A DNA stretch of 54,017 bases from Pseudomonadota bacterium (GTDB lineage: Bacteria; Pseudomonadota; Alphaproteobacteria; Caulobacterales; Caulobacteraceae): positions 1 to 54,017 of the forward strand of contig JAEXZS010000089.1 in NCBI GenBank assembly GCA_023451375.1, given 5' to 3'. The number at the start of each line of letters is the position of its first letter. Within the stretch, counting starts at the first letter, position 1. Shown here piece by piece: positions 1 to 7,424 of the stretch. The position numbers and the translations under genes were made by a program. The notes beneath the pieces were generated by a model. The model was not told the DNA's origin and ran no database searches. It was given only the letters and a program-made list of their open reading frames with translations.

Positions 1-745
1 CGCCGGCGGAGCGCATGTCGTCCATCACCTGCATGACCTCTTCCTTGGTCTCGCCCAGGCCGACCATGATGCCGGACTTGGTGAACTGGTTCGGGTCGCG
101 CTCCTTGACCATCTGCAGCAGGCGCAGCGAATGGAAGTAGCGGGCCCCGGGCCGGATCTTCAGATAGAGCCGCGGCACGGTCTCGAGGTTGTGATTGAAG
201 ACGTCAGGCCGGGCGTCGATCATCACCTCGGCGGCGCCGTCCTTCCTCAGGAAGTCGGGCGTAAGTATCTCGATGGTCGTCTGCGGCGCCTGGATGCGGA
301 TCTGGCGCACCACCTCGGCGAAGTGGGTCGCGCCGCCGTCGGACACATCGTCGCGGTCGACCGAGGTGATCACCACGTGGTTAAGCCCCATCTGCTGGAC
401 GGCCAGGCCGACCTTGGCGGGCTCCTCGGGGTCCAGCGCCTGAGGCAGGCCGGTCTTGACGTTGCAGAAGGCGCAGGCGCGCGTGCAGGTGTCGCCCATG
501 ATCATCAGCGTGGCGTGCTTCTGGCTCCAGCACTCGCCGATGTTGGGGCAGGCCGCTTCCTCGCAGACGGTCACCAGCCCCTTGGAGCGGACGATCTCCT
601 TCGTGGCGTTGTACTGGCCCGAGCCGGGCGCCTTGACCCGCAGCCAGTCCGGTTTCTTCAGCACCACCGTCTCCGGTCGGTTCTGCTTTTCCGGGTGACG
701 CAGCTCCGACGGCTTGCGCTGAAGGGTGTCGATCAGGGTGACCAT
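1..745 (-). CDS. lipA: Lipoyl synthase (3' end outside window)
   Basis: Radical-SAM enzyme that inserts two sulfurs into protein-bound octanoate to make lipoyl groups for the 2-oxoacid dehydrogenases and the glycine cleavage system. The 248 visible residues carry both cysteine sets of the family: CEEAACPNIGEC (C61, C66, C72) for the auxiliary [4Fe-4S] cluster and CTRACAFC (C87, C91, C94) for the SAM-binding cluster. The chosen ATG at 745-743 gives the usual short N-terminus before these motifs. The reading frame runs off the left edge, so the C-terminal part is missing from the window but nothing suggests it is broken. It is divergent from the acyl ligase at 915, with about 170 bases between them in which I see no further gene. 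Identification is firm. Confidence 0.97.
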   Translation of the reverse strand, partial: MVTLIDTLQRKPSELRHPEKQNRPETVVLKKPDWLRVKAPGSGQYNATKEIVRSKGLVTVCEEAACPNIGECWSQKHATLMIMGDTCTRACAFCNVKTGLPQALDPEEPAKVGLAVQQMGLNHVVITSVDRDDVSDGGATHFAEVVRQIRIQAPQTTIEILTPDFLRKDGAAEVMIDARPDVFNHNLETVPRLYLKIRPGARYFHSLRLLQMVKERDPNQFTKSGIMVGLGETKEEVMQVMDDMRSAG

Positions 746-914
746 GGCCGGTATTTCGGCTTTCCCGCGCGGGAAGGCAAGGCACAGCGGGTTACAGCCT
801 TCGGCGCCTGCCGGAACTCACGCGGGGTGACACATCTTTTCAAGTTCACGCGGCGTCAGTAATGACAGTCGCCCGACAACAGAGAGGGCCGCTCGCCCTC
901 GGTAGGAGACGCGC

Positions 915-2468
915 TTGCGCCAGGCCCTGGATCCCTCGCTCTACCAAGACACGCTGATCGACGCCCTGATCGAGGCGCGGTCGCGGTTCGGGGACAAGGA
1001 GATACTGGAGGACCAGGACCGCCATCCCCTCACCTACACCGGCCTGATCCGCGCCGCCTTCGTGCTGGGCCGCAAGATCGCGAACATGACCGAGGTCGGC
1101 GAGCGCGTGGCCATCCTGCTGCCCTCGTCGATGGGCGTGGTGGTCACCTTCTTCGGCCTGCACGCCCACGGCCGTGTGCCGGTCATGCTGAACTTCACCG
1201 CCGGCGAGGCCAACCTCAAGGCGGCGATCCGCACCGCTGGGGTCAAGAAAGTGCTGACCGCCAAGCGCTTCATCGACCAGGCCAAGCTGGACGATTTGAT
1301 CGAGGAGCTGAAGACGGTCGCCGACATCGTCTGGCTGGACGACGTGCGCAAGACCATCGGCCTGGCGGACAAGCTGTACGGCCTCGCCGCCGGCGCGGCG
1401 CCGAGGCGGTTCCGCGTGAAGACCGATCCCGACGCGCCCGGCGTGGTGCTGTTCACCTCCGGCAGCTTCGGCGCCCCCAAGGGCGTGGTGCTGAGCCAGA
1501 CGAACCTGGTCGCCAACGCCCGCCAGGTCGCCGCCCACATCGACCTGAAGCCGGAATGGGTGATGTTCAACCCGCTGCCCACCTTCCATTGCTTCGGCCT
1601 GACCGGCGGGGTCATCCTGCCGCTGCTGCAGGGCATGAAGGCGTTCCAATATCCCTCCCCTCTGCACGCCAAGCAGATCACCGATCTGCTACCGCAGGTG
1701 AAGGCGTCGATCCTGTTCGCCACCGACACCTTCCTGAACCAGTACGGCCGCGTGGCCGAGCCGGGCGATTTCGCCACCCTGCAGTTCGTGGTCGCGGGCG
1801 CCGAGAAGGTGCGCGAAGAAACCCGCGCCCTGTTCAGCAGCAAGTTCGGCGCTGTTGAACTGCTGGAAGGCTATGGCGCGACCGAGGCCGCGCCCGTGGT
1901 CGCGGTCAACCACCCGGACCGCAACGCGCCGGGCACCGTCGGCCAGATCCTGCCCGGCATGGACTGGAAGCTGGAGCCCGTCGAAGGCATCGAGGGCGGC
2001 GGACGTCTGTTCCTGAAAGGTCCCAACGTGATGTCCGGCTACGTCACCGGCGCCGAGCCTCTGGCTTGGGACCCGGTCGAGGAAGGCTGGCTGGACACTG
2101 GCGACATCGTCGATGTGGACGCGGAGGGCTACGTCACCATCAAGGGCCGCGCCAAGAGGTTCGCCAAGATCGGCGGCGAGATGGTCTCTCTGACGGCGGT
2201 CGAGGGCATCGCCGGTGCGGTCTGGCCGGATCAGCGCCACGCCGTGGTCTCCATCCCGGACAGCCGCAAGGGCGAGAAGCTGGTCCTGGTCACCGACCAT
2301 GCCGCGGCCGAGGTCGCGCCGCTGGCCGAGTGGGCGCGCGAGAACGGCGCGCCGGAGCTGGTCGTGCCCAAGAGGATCGTGAAGGTGACGGAGGTGCCGG
2401 TGCTGGGCACCGGCAAGACCGACTATGTCGCGATCCAGAAGATGGTCGAGACCGACAAGGCCGCCTGA
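915..2468 (+). CDS. AMP-forming acyl-CoA/acyl-ACP synthetase
   Basis: Member of the adenylate-forming superfamily (ANL), 517 residues, expected to activate a fatty or other carboxylic acid with ATP and pass it to CoA or ACP. Visible motifs are the phosphate loop FTSGSFGAPKG near residue 180, GYGATEAAPVVAVN near 320, and the hinge region GWLDTGDIVDVDAEGY with GRAKRFAKIGGEM that follows it. The catalytic lysine lies in VPVLGTGKTDY near the end. Overall it resembles the synthetase half of the two-domain Aas protein (acyl-glycerophosphoethanolamine acyltransferase/acyl-ACP synthetase), but no acyltransferase domain is attached. The TTG start at 915 is supported by AGGAGA at 904-909. The phosphate loop has Phe where Thr or Glu is usual. 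The substrate cannot be told from sequence. Confidence 0.88.
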   Translation: MRQALDPSLYQDTLIDALIEARSRFGDKEILEDQDRHPLTYTGLIRAAFVLGRKIANMTEVGERVAILLPSSMGVVVTFFGLHAHGRVPVMLNFTAGEANLKAAIRTAGVKKVLTAKRFIDQAKLDDLIEELKTVADIVWLDDVRKTIGLADKLYGLAAGAAPRRFRVKTDPDAPGVVLFTSGSFGAPKGVVLSQTNLVANARQVAAHIDLKPEWVMFNPLPTFHCFGLTGGVILPLLQGMKAFQYPSPLHAKQITDLLPQVKASILFATDTFLNQYGRVAEPGDFATLQFVVAGAEKVREETRALFSSKFGAVELLEGYGATEAAPVVAVNHPDRNAPGTVGQILPGMDWKLEPVEGIEGGGRLFLKGPNVMSGYVTGAEPLAWDPVEEGWLDTGDIVDVDAEGYVTIKGRAKRFAKIGGEMVSLTAVEGIAGAVWPDQRHAVVSIPDSRKGEKLVLVTDHAAAEVAPLAEWARENGAPELVVPKRIVKVTEVPVLGTGKTDYVAIQKMVETDKAA

Positions 2469-2530
2469 TCAACCGACCCGCCGGGCCCTTTCGGCGTACG
2501 CCATCCAAGGACGGCGGGCTGGCGAATTCG

Positions 2531-3133
2531 CTAGCCGTGCAGCTTCTTGGCGATCTCGGCGATGTGTCTGCCCTGGTAGCGGGCGCCGCCCAGGTCGATA
2601 TCGCTGGGCATGCGCGAACCGTCGCCGCCGGTGATGGTGGTGGCGCCGTAGGGCGAGCCGCCGTGGACCGCGTCCAGCGTCATCTGCGCCTGATAGGCGT
2701 AAGGCAGGCCCACGACCGGCATGCCGTGGTGCATGAAGAAGTTGTGCAAGCCCTGGAAGGTCGTTTCCTGCCCGCCGTGCTGGGTGGCGCTGGCGGTGAA
2801 GGCGCCGCCGACCTTGCCTAGCAGGGCGCCCGACATCCACAGCCCGCCCGCTTGGTCCAGGAAGGCGCGCATCTGCGACGCGGCCGAGCCGAAGCGGGTG
2901 CCCGCACCGATGATGATGGCGTCATAGTCCTTCAGGTCGTCGATCCTTGCGATCGGCGCCGCCTGGTCTAGCTTGTATCCCGACGCCTTCGCGAGTTCAT
3001 CCGGCACGGTCTCCGGCACGCGCTTGATATCCACGACAGCGCCCTCGACCTCCCGCGCGCCCTCGGCGACCGCCTGGGCCATCGCTTCGATGTGGCCGTA
3101 GGTGGAGTGATAGAGGACGAGAACCTTGGGCAT
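2531..3133 (-). CDS. wrbA: NAD(P)H:quinone oxidoreductase, WrbA family
   Basis: Flavodoxin-like FMN enzyme of 200 residues that reduces quinones by two electrons, protecting against redox cycling in the cytoplasm. The N-terminus VLVLYHSTYGHIEAMA is the FMN phosphate-binding segment. PTRFGSAASQMRAFLD-like sequence (here GAGTRFGSAASQMRAFLD) and TASATQHGGQETT are the characteristic WrbA flavin-contact loops, and GSPYGATTITGGDGSR matches the family C-terminal region. Length is normal. It stands alone, convergent with the acyl ligase. The roughly 100-base upstream region contains a short palindrome, GCAACAGTTGC at 3176-3186, that might be an operator. Confidence 0.95.
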   Translation of the reverse strand: MPKVLVLYHSTYGHIEAMAQAVAEGAREVEGAVVDIKRVPETVPDELAKASGYKLDQAAPIARIDDLKDYDAIIIGAGTRFGSAASQMRAFLDQAGGLWMSGALLGKVGGAFTASATQHGGQETTFQGLHNFFMHHGMPVVGLPYAYQAQMTLDAVHGGSPYGATTITGGDGSRMPSDIDLGGARYQGRHIAEIAKKLHG

Positions 3134-3231
3134 GGGGAGCGCTCCGTTAAAGGATTGGGGTCGTTATTCGCAACAGCAACAGTTGCCAAGTTGGCGATAG
3201 AGCGCGCCCCTTGCAAGCCCCTTTTGAAGTC

Positions 3232-3690
3232 TCAACGCCCGAAGGGGCAGACGGAGGCGTAGAAGGCTGCGTCGCCCGGCGTTCTTCCACCCCGGCTCAA
3301 ACGGAAGCGATGTTCCATCACCATCGCCTGCTGCTCGATGTTCAGGGACTCCCAGCGGCACCCGGCGTCGGCGGTGTAGGCGTAGCTGTCGGGGCGGTCG
3401 CCCGCCTTCAGCTTGGCCAAGAGCAGACTGACGCCCTGCTGCGCCTGCCACACATGCGTCAGTTCATGGATCAGCACGCCCTGCGCCCGCAGGGAAGCGT
3501 CGGCGAGGTCATCGATCAGCGCGCGATGCGGCCAGACGATCCAGTCGCGGCCGAACCACCGGCCCGCCACGAAGGCCCGCGCGAACGGCCAGGCGATCAG
3601 CCGCACCGTGTCCAGGCGGATCGCCCGCCCGAACGCCTCGCGCGCGAGGGCGATCTCGCCATCGGTCAGGGCGCGGACGGCTCTCGCCAC
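3232..3690 (-). CDS. HExxH zincin-like protein of unknown role
   Basis: A 152-residue protein with the zinc-metallopeptidase signature HELTHVWQ (H75 and H79 with this start), preceded by a region rich in Trp and Arg. HExxH proteins with the extended HELTHVWQ form occur in small bacterial zincin-like families sometimes labelled Vgr-related or DUF4157-like; no substrate is known for them. No signal peptide is evident. GTG at 3690 is preferred as the start because the frame then overlaps the last 25 bases of the upstream peptidase gene, with GGGAG upstream; an ATG at 3714 is also possible. The overlap implies translational coupling to the VanY-like gene, so a shared envelope role is a reasonable guess but not shown. 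Confidence 0.65.
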   Translation of the reverse strand: MARAVRALTDGEIALAREAFGRAIRLDTVRLIAWPFARAFVAGRWFGRDWIVWPHRALIDDLADASLRAQGVLIHELTHVWQAQQGVSLLLAKLKAGDRPDSYAYTADAGCRWESLNIEQQAMVMEHRFRLSRGGRTPGDAAFYASVCPFGR

Positions 3691-4529
3691 GGCTCGACAT
3701 ACTCCCAGTGCCACGGCTCATAGACATAGGGGACGAAGCCGAAACGGCCAGCGTTCTCGACCAGCCAGCGATAGGTCGCCCCCTTGGCCATGTGCTGGCG
3801 GCTGACGGGGTCGGTCGAATCCACGCTCAAGCCGATGATGCGCCCGACGTACAGATCGACGGCCGCGCCCGTCCGATGCGGCGAACAGACCGCGCGGCGG
3901 AGGCCGTCGCAGTTGCCGCTCTGCGCGCATCGGGCCGCGTCGGCCTCCGGATCACGGAAGCCGGAGAATATCTGCAGCAGTTCGGGATCGGCCGCGACCT
4001 CCGGAACCTGCGCCCGGGCCTCGGCGACCAGACGGCGATAGGCGTCCAGCACGTCTCGTCGCAGCAGGCGGGTCAGCCGGTCGGCGTGTTCCTCGGATTC
4101 GACAAGGTAACCCAGCTGGTTGATCGGTGGTGGATCGGGGCATTCGCCGCGCACCCGCGCCATGACGAAGGGTCGTCGCTCCTGCCAGAGGCCGCGAAAC
4201 ACCTGGAAGGTGTCCGAGTCGAACAGGCCGGTCGGCGCCAGGCCGTGCGTCTGCTGGAAGGCGGCCATGTGGGAGGCGAAGATCGGCGTCCCCGGCGCGC
4301 AGCCCGTCTTCAGCTCTCGTTGGATCAGCGGCAGATAGGCTTCCCAGCCCCACTCGGTCGATCCGAACGGCGCCCACTCCAGCGAATACAGGGAGATGGC
4401 GTTGGCGAAGCCCTGCCCGGCCCAGCCATCGGCGTTGGTCTGGCATGGATCGGTTTGGGCGCGGGCCTGACCGGCGATCAGCCAAGCCGCCAGAAGCCCG
4501 ATCGCGGCCCAAGGGATTCGGAACGGCAT
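3666..4529 (-). CDS. D-alanyl-D-alanine carboxypeptidase, VanY/M15 type
   Basis: Secreted zinc peptidase of 287 residues predicted to trim the terminal D-Ala from peptidoglycan stem peptides in the periplasm. Residues 1-24 form a signal peptide ending ARA before QTDP. The M15 zinc site is visible: SPHRTGAAVD (H218, D225) and EPWHWEY (H274). The middle region includes GFRDPEADAARCAQSGNC with paired cysteines. It is the first gene of a two-gene unit, its last 25 bases overlapping the zincin-like gene at 3232-3690. The MFS gene is divergent. Whether it cleaves D-Ala-D-Ala or another peptide bond is inferred from family only. Confidence 0.85.
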   Translation of the reverse strand: MPFRIPWAAIGLLAAWLIAGQARAQTDPCQTNADGWAGQGFANAISLYSLEWAPFGSTEWGWEAYLPLIQRELKTGCAPGTPIFASHMAAFQQTHGLAPTGLFDSDTFQVFRGLWQERRPFVMARVRGECPDPPPINQLGYLVESEEHADRLTRLLRRDVLDAYRRLVAEARAQVPEVAADPELLQIFSGFRDPEADAARCAQSGNCDGLRRAVCSPHRTGAAVDLYVGRIIGLSVDSTDPVSRQHMAKGATYRWLVENAGRFGFVPYVYEPWHWEYVEPWREPSAP

Positions 4530-4633
4530 AGGAGGACTGAGCCCGAAGACGGGTCATGCCGCAAGGGTGTGGATCGCCGCCAAAACTGCGATGCTGGAGA
4601 GGGCCGACTCGCGGCCTGACCGGGACCGCCCGC

Positions 4634-5980
4634 ATGACCGCACCCCGCCGCTCCAACGCCGTGCTGGCCGCCTTCTCAGGCCCCTGTCTGCCGCTGGCCG
4701 CGTTCGGCGTCGCCCTTCCGGTCACCTTGCCCGAGTTCTACGCCACCCACGTCGGACTGGAGCTGGGCGTCGTCGCGGCCATGTTCATGGCGGTGCGGCT
4801 GATCGACATCGTCTTCGATCCCTTCATCGGCTGGGGCATGGACCGGACCCGCACGCGCCTGGGCCGCTATCGGCCGTGGATGGCGCTGTCGATCCCGATC
4901 CTGATGCTGGCCGCGCTGATGATGTTCGTGCTGGTCCAGCCGGGCGCGCCGCCGGCCTATCTGTTCGCCTGGCTGCTAGTGCTCTACCTGGGTTTCTCGA
5001 TCGGCACGCTGGGCCAGCTGGGGTGGGCGGCGGTGCTGGCGCCGCAGTACGACCAGCGCAGCCGCGTTTACGGCTGGTGGCAGGTGTTCAACATCATCGG
5101 CGTCATCCTGATCCTGGTTCTGCCCACGATCGTCATCCGGACCGGGCTTGGCGACTATGCCGACGGGGTCCGCATCATGGGCTGGGCCATCATTATCGCC
5201 CTGCCCGTGACCTTCGGCCTGGCCATGCTCGCCGTGCCCGAGCCGGTCAATCCGGGCGCCCATCCTCACGGCGGCGTTTCCGCCTATCTCGCCCTGTTCC
5301 GGCTGAAGACGGTGCGCAAGCTGCTGGCCGCCGACCTGCTGCTGGGCGTCGCGCCGGGGATCACCGGGGCGCTGGTGTTCTTCTTCTTCGGTTGGATCAA
5401 GGGCTACGACCACGCCGAGGCGTCGCTGCTGATGCTGGTCTATTTCGTAGCCGGCCTGTTCGGGGCCCCGATCTGGACCTGGCTGGCCGTGCGCGTCGGC
5501 AAGGATCGCGCCCTGGCCGCCTCCAGCCTGATCTTCGCCGCCGCCTATGTCGGCGCCACCCTGCTGCCGGGCGGGAATTTCGCGCTCAGCGCCGCCGCCA
5601 TGTTCGTCGCCGGCCTGCCTTACGCCGCCAACCTGCTGCTGTTGCGCGCCATGATGGCCGACGCCGGCGACGAGGTGCGGCTGGAGGGGGGCGTCGACCG
5701 CACGGGTCTGATGTTCTCCATCCTTTCGGCGACGACCAAGCTGGGCCACGTGTTCGCGCTGGTTCCCTACGCCCTGCTCCAGGCGGTGGGCTTTCGCGCG
5801 GACGCCGCGCCGGGCGGCAACGGCCCCGAGGCGCTGCTGGCCCTCCAGGTGTTGTTCATCGCCGTGCCCGCCTTGCTGATGATCGCGGCGGCCTGGGTGC
5901 TGAAAGGCTATCCCTTGACCGCCGCGCGCCATGACGCCATCCGCGTCGAACTGGAATCCCGCGACGGAGCCCCCGCTTGA
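4634..5980 (+). CDS. MFS transporter, GPH (sugar:cation) family
   Basis: Inner-membrane transporter of about 448 residues with roughly twelve hydrophobic segments. The N-terminal part has the glycoside-pentoside-hexuronide signature, DIVFDPFIGWGMDRTRTRLG followed by RYRPWM, which resembles the DPxxGxxxDRTxxxxGRxRPW pattern of that family (MelB and relatives). It probably moves a glycoside or related solute with a cation. ATG 4634 was chosen because MTAPRRSN followed by the first membrane segment fits the family; an in-frame ATG at 4556 would add a positively charged stretch inside the intergenic region. Its stop overlaps the start of mazG (TTGA at 5977-5980), implying co-translation, although the two functions are unrelated. 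Confidence 0.82.
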   Translation: MTAPRRSNAVLAAFSGPCLPLAAFGVALPVTLPEFYATHVGLELGVVAAMFMAVRLIDIVFDPFIGWGMDRTRTRLGRYRPWMALSIPILMLAALMMFVLVQPGAPPAYLFAWLLVLYLGFSIGTLGQLGWAAVLAPQYDQRSRVYGWWQVFNIIGVILILVLPTIVIRTGLGDYADGVRIMGWAIIIALPVTFGLAMLAVPEPVNPGAHPHGGVSAYLALFRLKTVRKLLAADLLLGVAPGITGALVFFFFGWIKGYDHAEASLLMLVYFVAGLFGAPIWTWLAVRVGKDRALAASSLIFAAAYVGATLLPGGNFALSAAAMFVAGLPYAANLLLLRAMMADAGDEVRLEGGVDRTGLMFSILSATTKLGHVFALVPYALLQAVGFRADAAPGGNGPEALLALQVLFIAVPALLMIAAAWVLKGYPLTAARHDAIRVELESRDGAPA

Positions 5981-6768
5981 GACCGATCGACCGCCTGTTG
6001 GGCGTCATGGCGAAGCTGCGAGACCCGGAGGGCGGCTGCCCCTGGGACGTGGAGCAGACCTTCGCCACCATAGCCCCCTATACGATCGAGGAGGCCTACG
6101 AGGTCGCCGACGCCATCGAGCGCGGCGACATGAACGATTTGAAGAGCGAGCTGGGCGACCTGCTGTTCCAGTCCGTCTTCCACGCGCGCATGGCCCAGGA
6201 AGCGGGCCTGTTCGACTTCGACGACGTGGCCGCAGCCATCGCCGACAAGCTGGAGCGCCGTCACCCGCATGTTTTCGGCGACGAAACGGCGCAGGCCGAC
6301 GACAAGGCCCAGAAGGCCCGCTGGGAGGACATCAAGGCGGCCGAGCGAAAAGCTCGCGCCCAAGGCGGCGTGCTGGACGACGTGCCCGTCGGCCTGCCTG
6401 CCCTGACCCGCGCCGCCAAGCTGACCAAGCGCGCCGGACGCGTCGGCTTCGACTGGCCCTCCACCGACGAAGTGTTCGACAAGCTCGCCGAGGAAATCGA
6501 GGAACTGCGCGTCGAGATCGCCGCCGGCGACAAGGACAAGGCGCGCGAGGAGCTGGGCGACCTGCTGTTCGTGGTCGCCAATCTGGCGCGCAAGCTGGAC
6601 GTGGAGCCCGAGGATGCGCTGCGCGGCGCCAACGCCAAGTTCGTGCGGCGTTTCGGCTTCATCGAGGCCGAGCTGGCCAGGGACGGCCGCACGCCCGACC
6701 AATCGACGCTGGAGGAAATGGATCGCCTCTGGGACGCCGCAAAGGCCGCCGAAAAGCCGCCCTCGTGA
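5977..6768 (+). CDS. mazG: Nucleoside triphosphate pyrophosphohydrolase
   Basis: House-cleaning enzyme that hydrolyses (d)NTPs to NMP and pyrophosphate, lowering non-canonical or excess nucleotides. Two MazG modules are present: the first with GGCPWDVEQTF, EEAYEVADAI and SELGDLLFQSVFHARMA, the second with EEIEELRVEI and EELGDLLFVVANLARKL, i.e. the EExxE and ExxD metal-binding motifs. The length of 263 residues matches the enterobacterial type. The TTG at 5977 overlaps the MFS stop; an in-frame ATG at 6007 would still keep the whole first module. The stop overlaps the GTG of the HAD gene. Confidence 0.93.
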   Translation: MRPIDRLLGVMAKLRDPEGGCPWDVEQTFATIAPYTIEEAYEVADAIERGDMNDLKSELGDLLFQSVFHARMAQEAGLFDFDDVAAAIADKLERRHPHVFGDETAQADDKAQKARWEDIKAAERKARAQGGVLDDVPVGLPALTRAAKLTKRAGRVGFDWPSTDEVFDKLAEEIEELRVEIAAGDKDKAREELGDLLFVVANLARKLDVEPEDALRGANAKFVRRFGFIEAELARDGRTPDQSTLEEMDRLWDAAKAAEKPPS

Positions 6769-7421
6769 CCTACGATCTGATCATCTTCGACTACGACGGC
6801 GTCGTCGCCGACAGCGAGGTGCTGAACAGCACCGTCATGGCCGAGCAACTGACCGCCATAGGCCTTCCGACCACGCTGGACCAGGTGCTGGCCGCCTACA
6901 CGGGCCGGCGCTGGCGCGACAATAGGCCGATGGTCGAGGCCGCGCTGGGCCGTCCCTGTCCCGACGACTTTCACACCAATTGGTTCAGCACATGTCGGGC
7001 GCGCGCGCAGACCCAGCTGAAGCCAGTGCCCGGCCTGTTGGACTTCGTGGCCGAACGGAGCGAGGCCCGCTGCATCGCCTCCTCCAGCGGGCCGGATTGG
7101 ATCGGCGTCGGCTTGGCGTTGTTCGGCTTGGCGGACCATTTCCACGGGGCCGTCTTCACCGGCCTGAACGTCGAGCGCGGCAAGCCCCACCCGGACATCT
7201 TCCTTCACGCCGCCCGCAACATGGGCGTCGATCCGGCCCGTGTCCTGGTGATCGAGGACAGCGAAGCGGGCGTGGCCGCCGGCGTCGCAGCCGGGATGAC
7301 CGTCGTGGGGCTGACCGCCGGAGGACACGTCCGTGACGGCCACGCCGACCGCCTGACCGCCCGAGGCGCGCACCACCTCGCCGACAGCTATGCGGCGGTC
7401 GCGGCCTTCATGGACCGCTGA
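6765..7421 (+). CDS. HAD-superfamily phosphatase
   Basis: Haloacid dehalogenase-like hydrolase of 218 residues, subfamily IA, probably acting on a small phosphorylated metabolite. Motif I is FDYDGVVADSE with the nucleophile aspartate in DYDG, motif II is the SSS of IASSSGP, motif III lysine is in ERGKPHPDIF, and motif IV is VLVIEDSEAGVAAG. This pattern is like beta-phosphoglucomutase or sugar-phosphatase relatives. The GTG start at 6765 overlaps the mazG stop (GTGA). It ends three bases before the convergent antiporter gene. The substrate is not predictable. Confidence 0.85.
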   Translation: MTYDLIIFDYDGVVADSEVLNSTVMAEQLTAIGLPTTLDQVLAAYTGRRWRDNRPMVEAALGRPCPDDFHTNWFSTCRARAQTQLKPVPGLLDFVAERSEARCIASSSGPDWIGVGLALFGLADHFHGAVFTGLNVERGKPHPDIFLHAARNMGVDPARVLVIEDSEAGVAAGVAAGMTVVGLTAGGHVRDGHADRLTARGAHHLADSYAAVAAFMDR

Positions 7422-7424
7422 CGA

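Noticed and set aside
131..862. Open frame antisense to lipA extending into the intergenic region
   Set aside because: lipA is certain from its two cysteine motifs; the antisense product is compositionally a shadow.
4567..5934. A 455-codon frame overlapping the MFS gene on the same strand
   Set aside because: Its product is Arg/Pro/Gly-rich, the usual out-of-frame reading; the MFS frame has clear membrane segments and family motifs.
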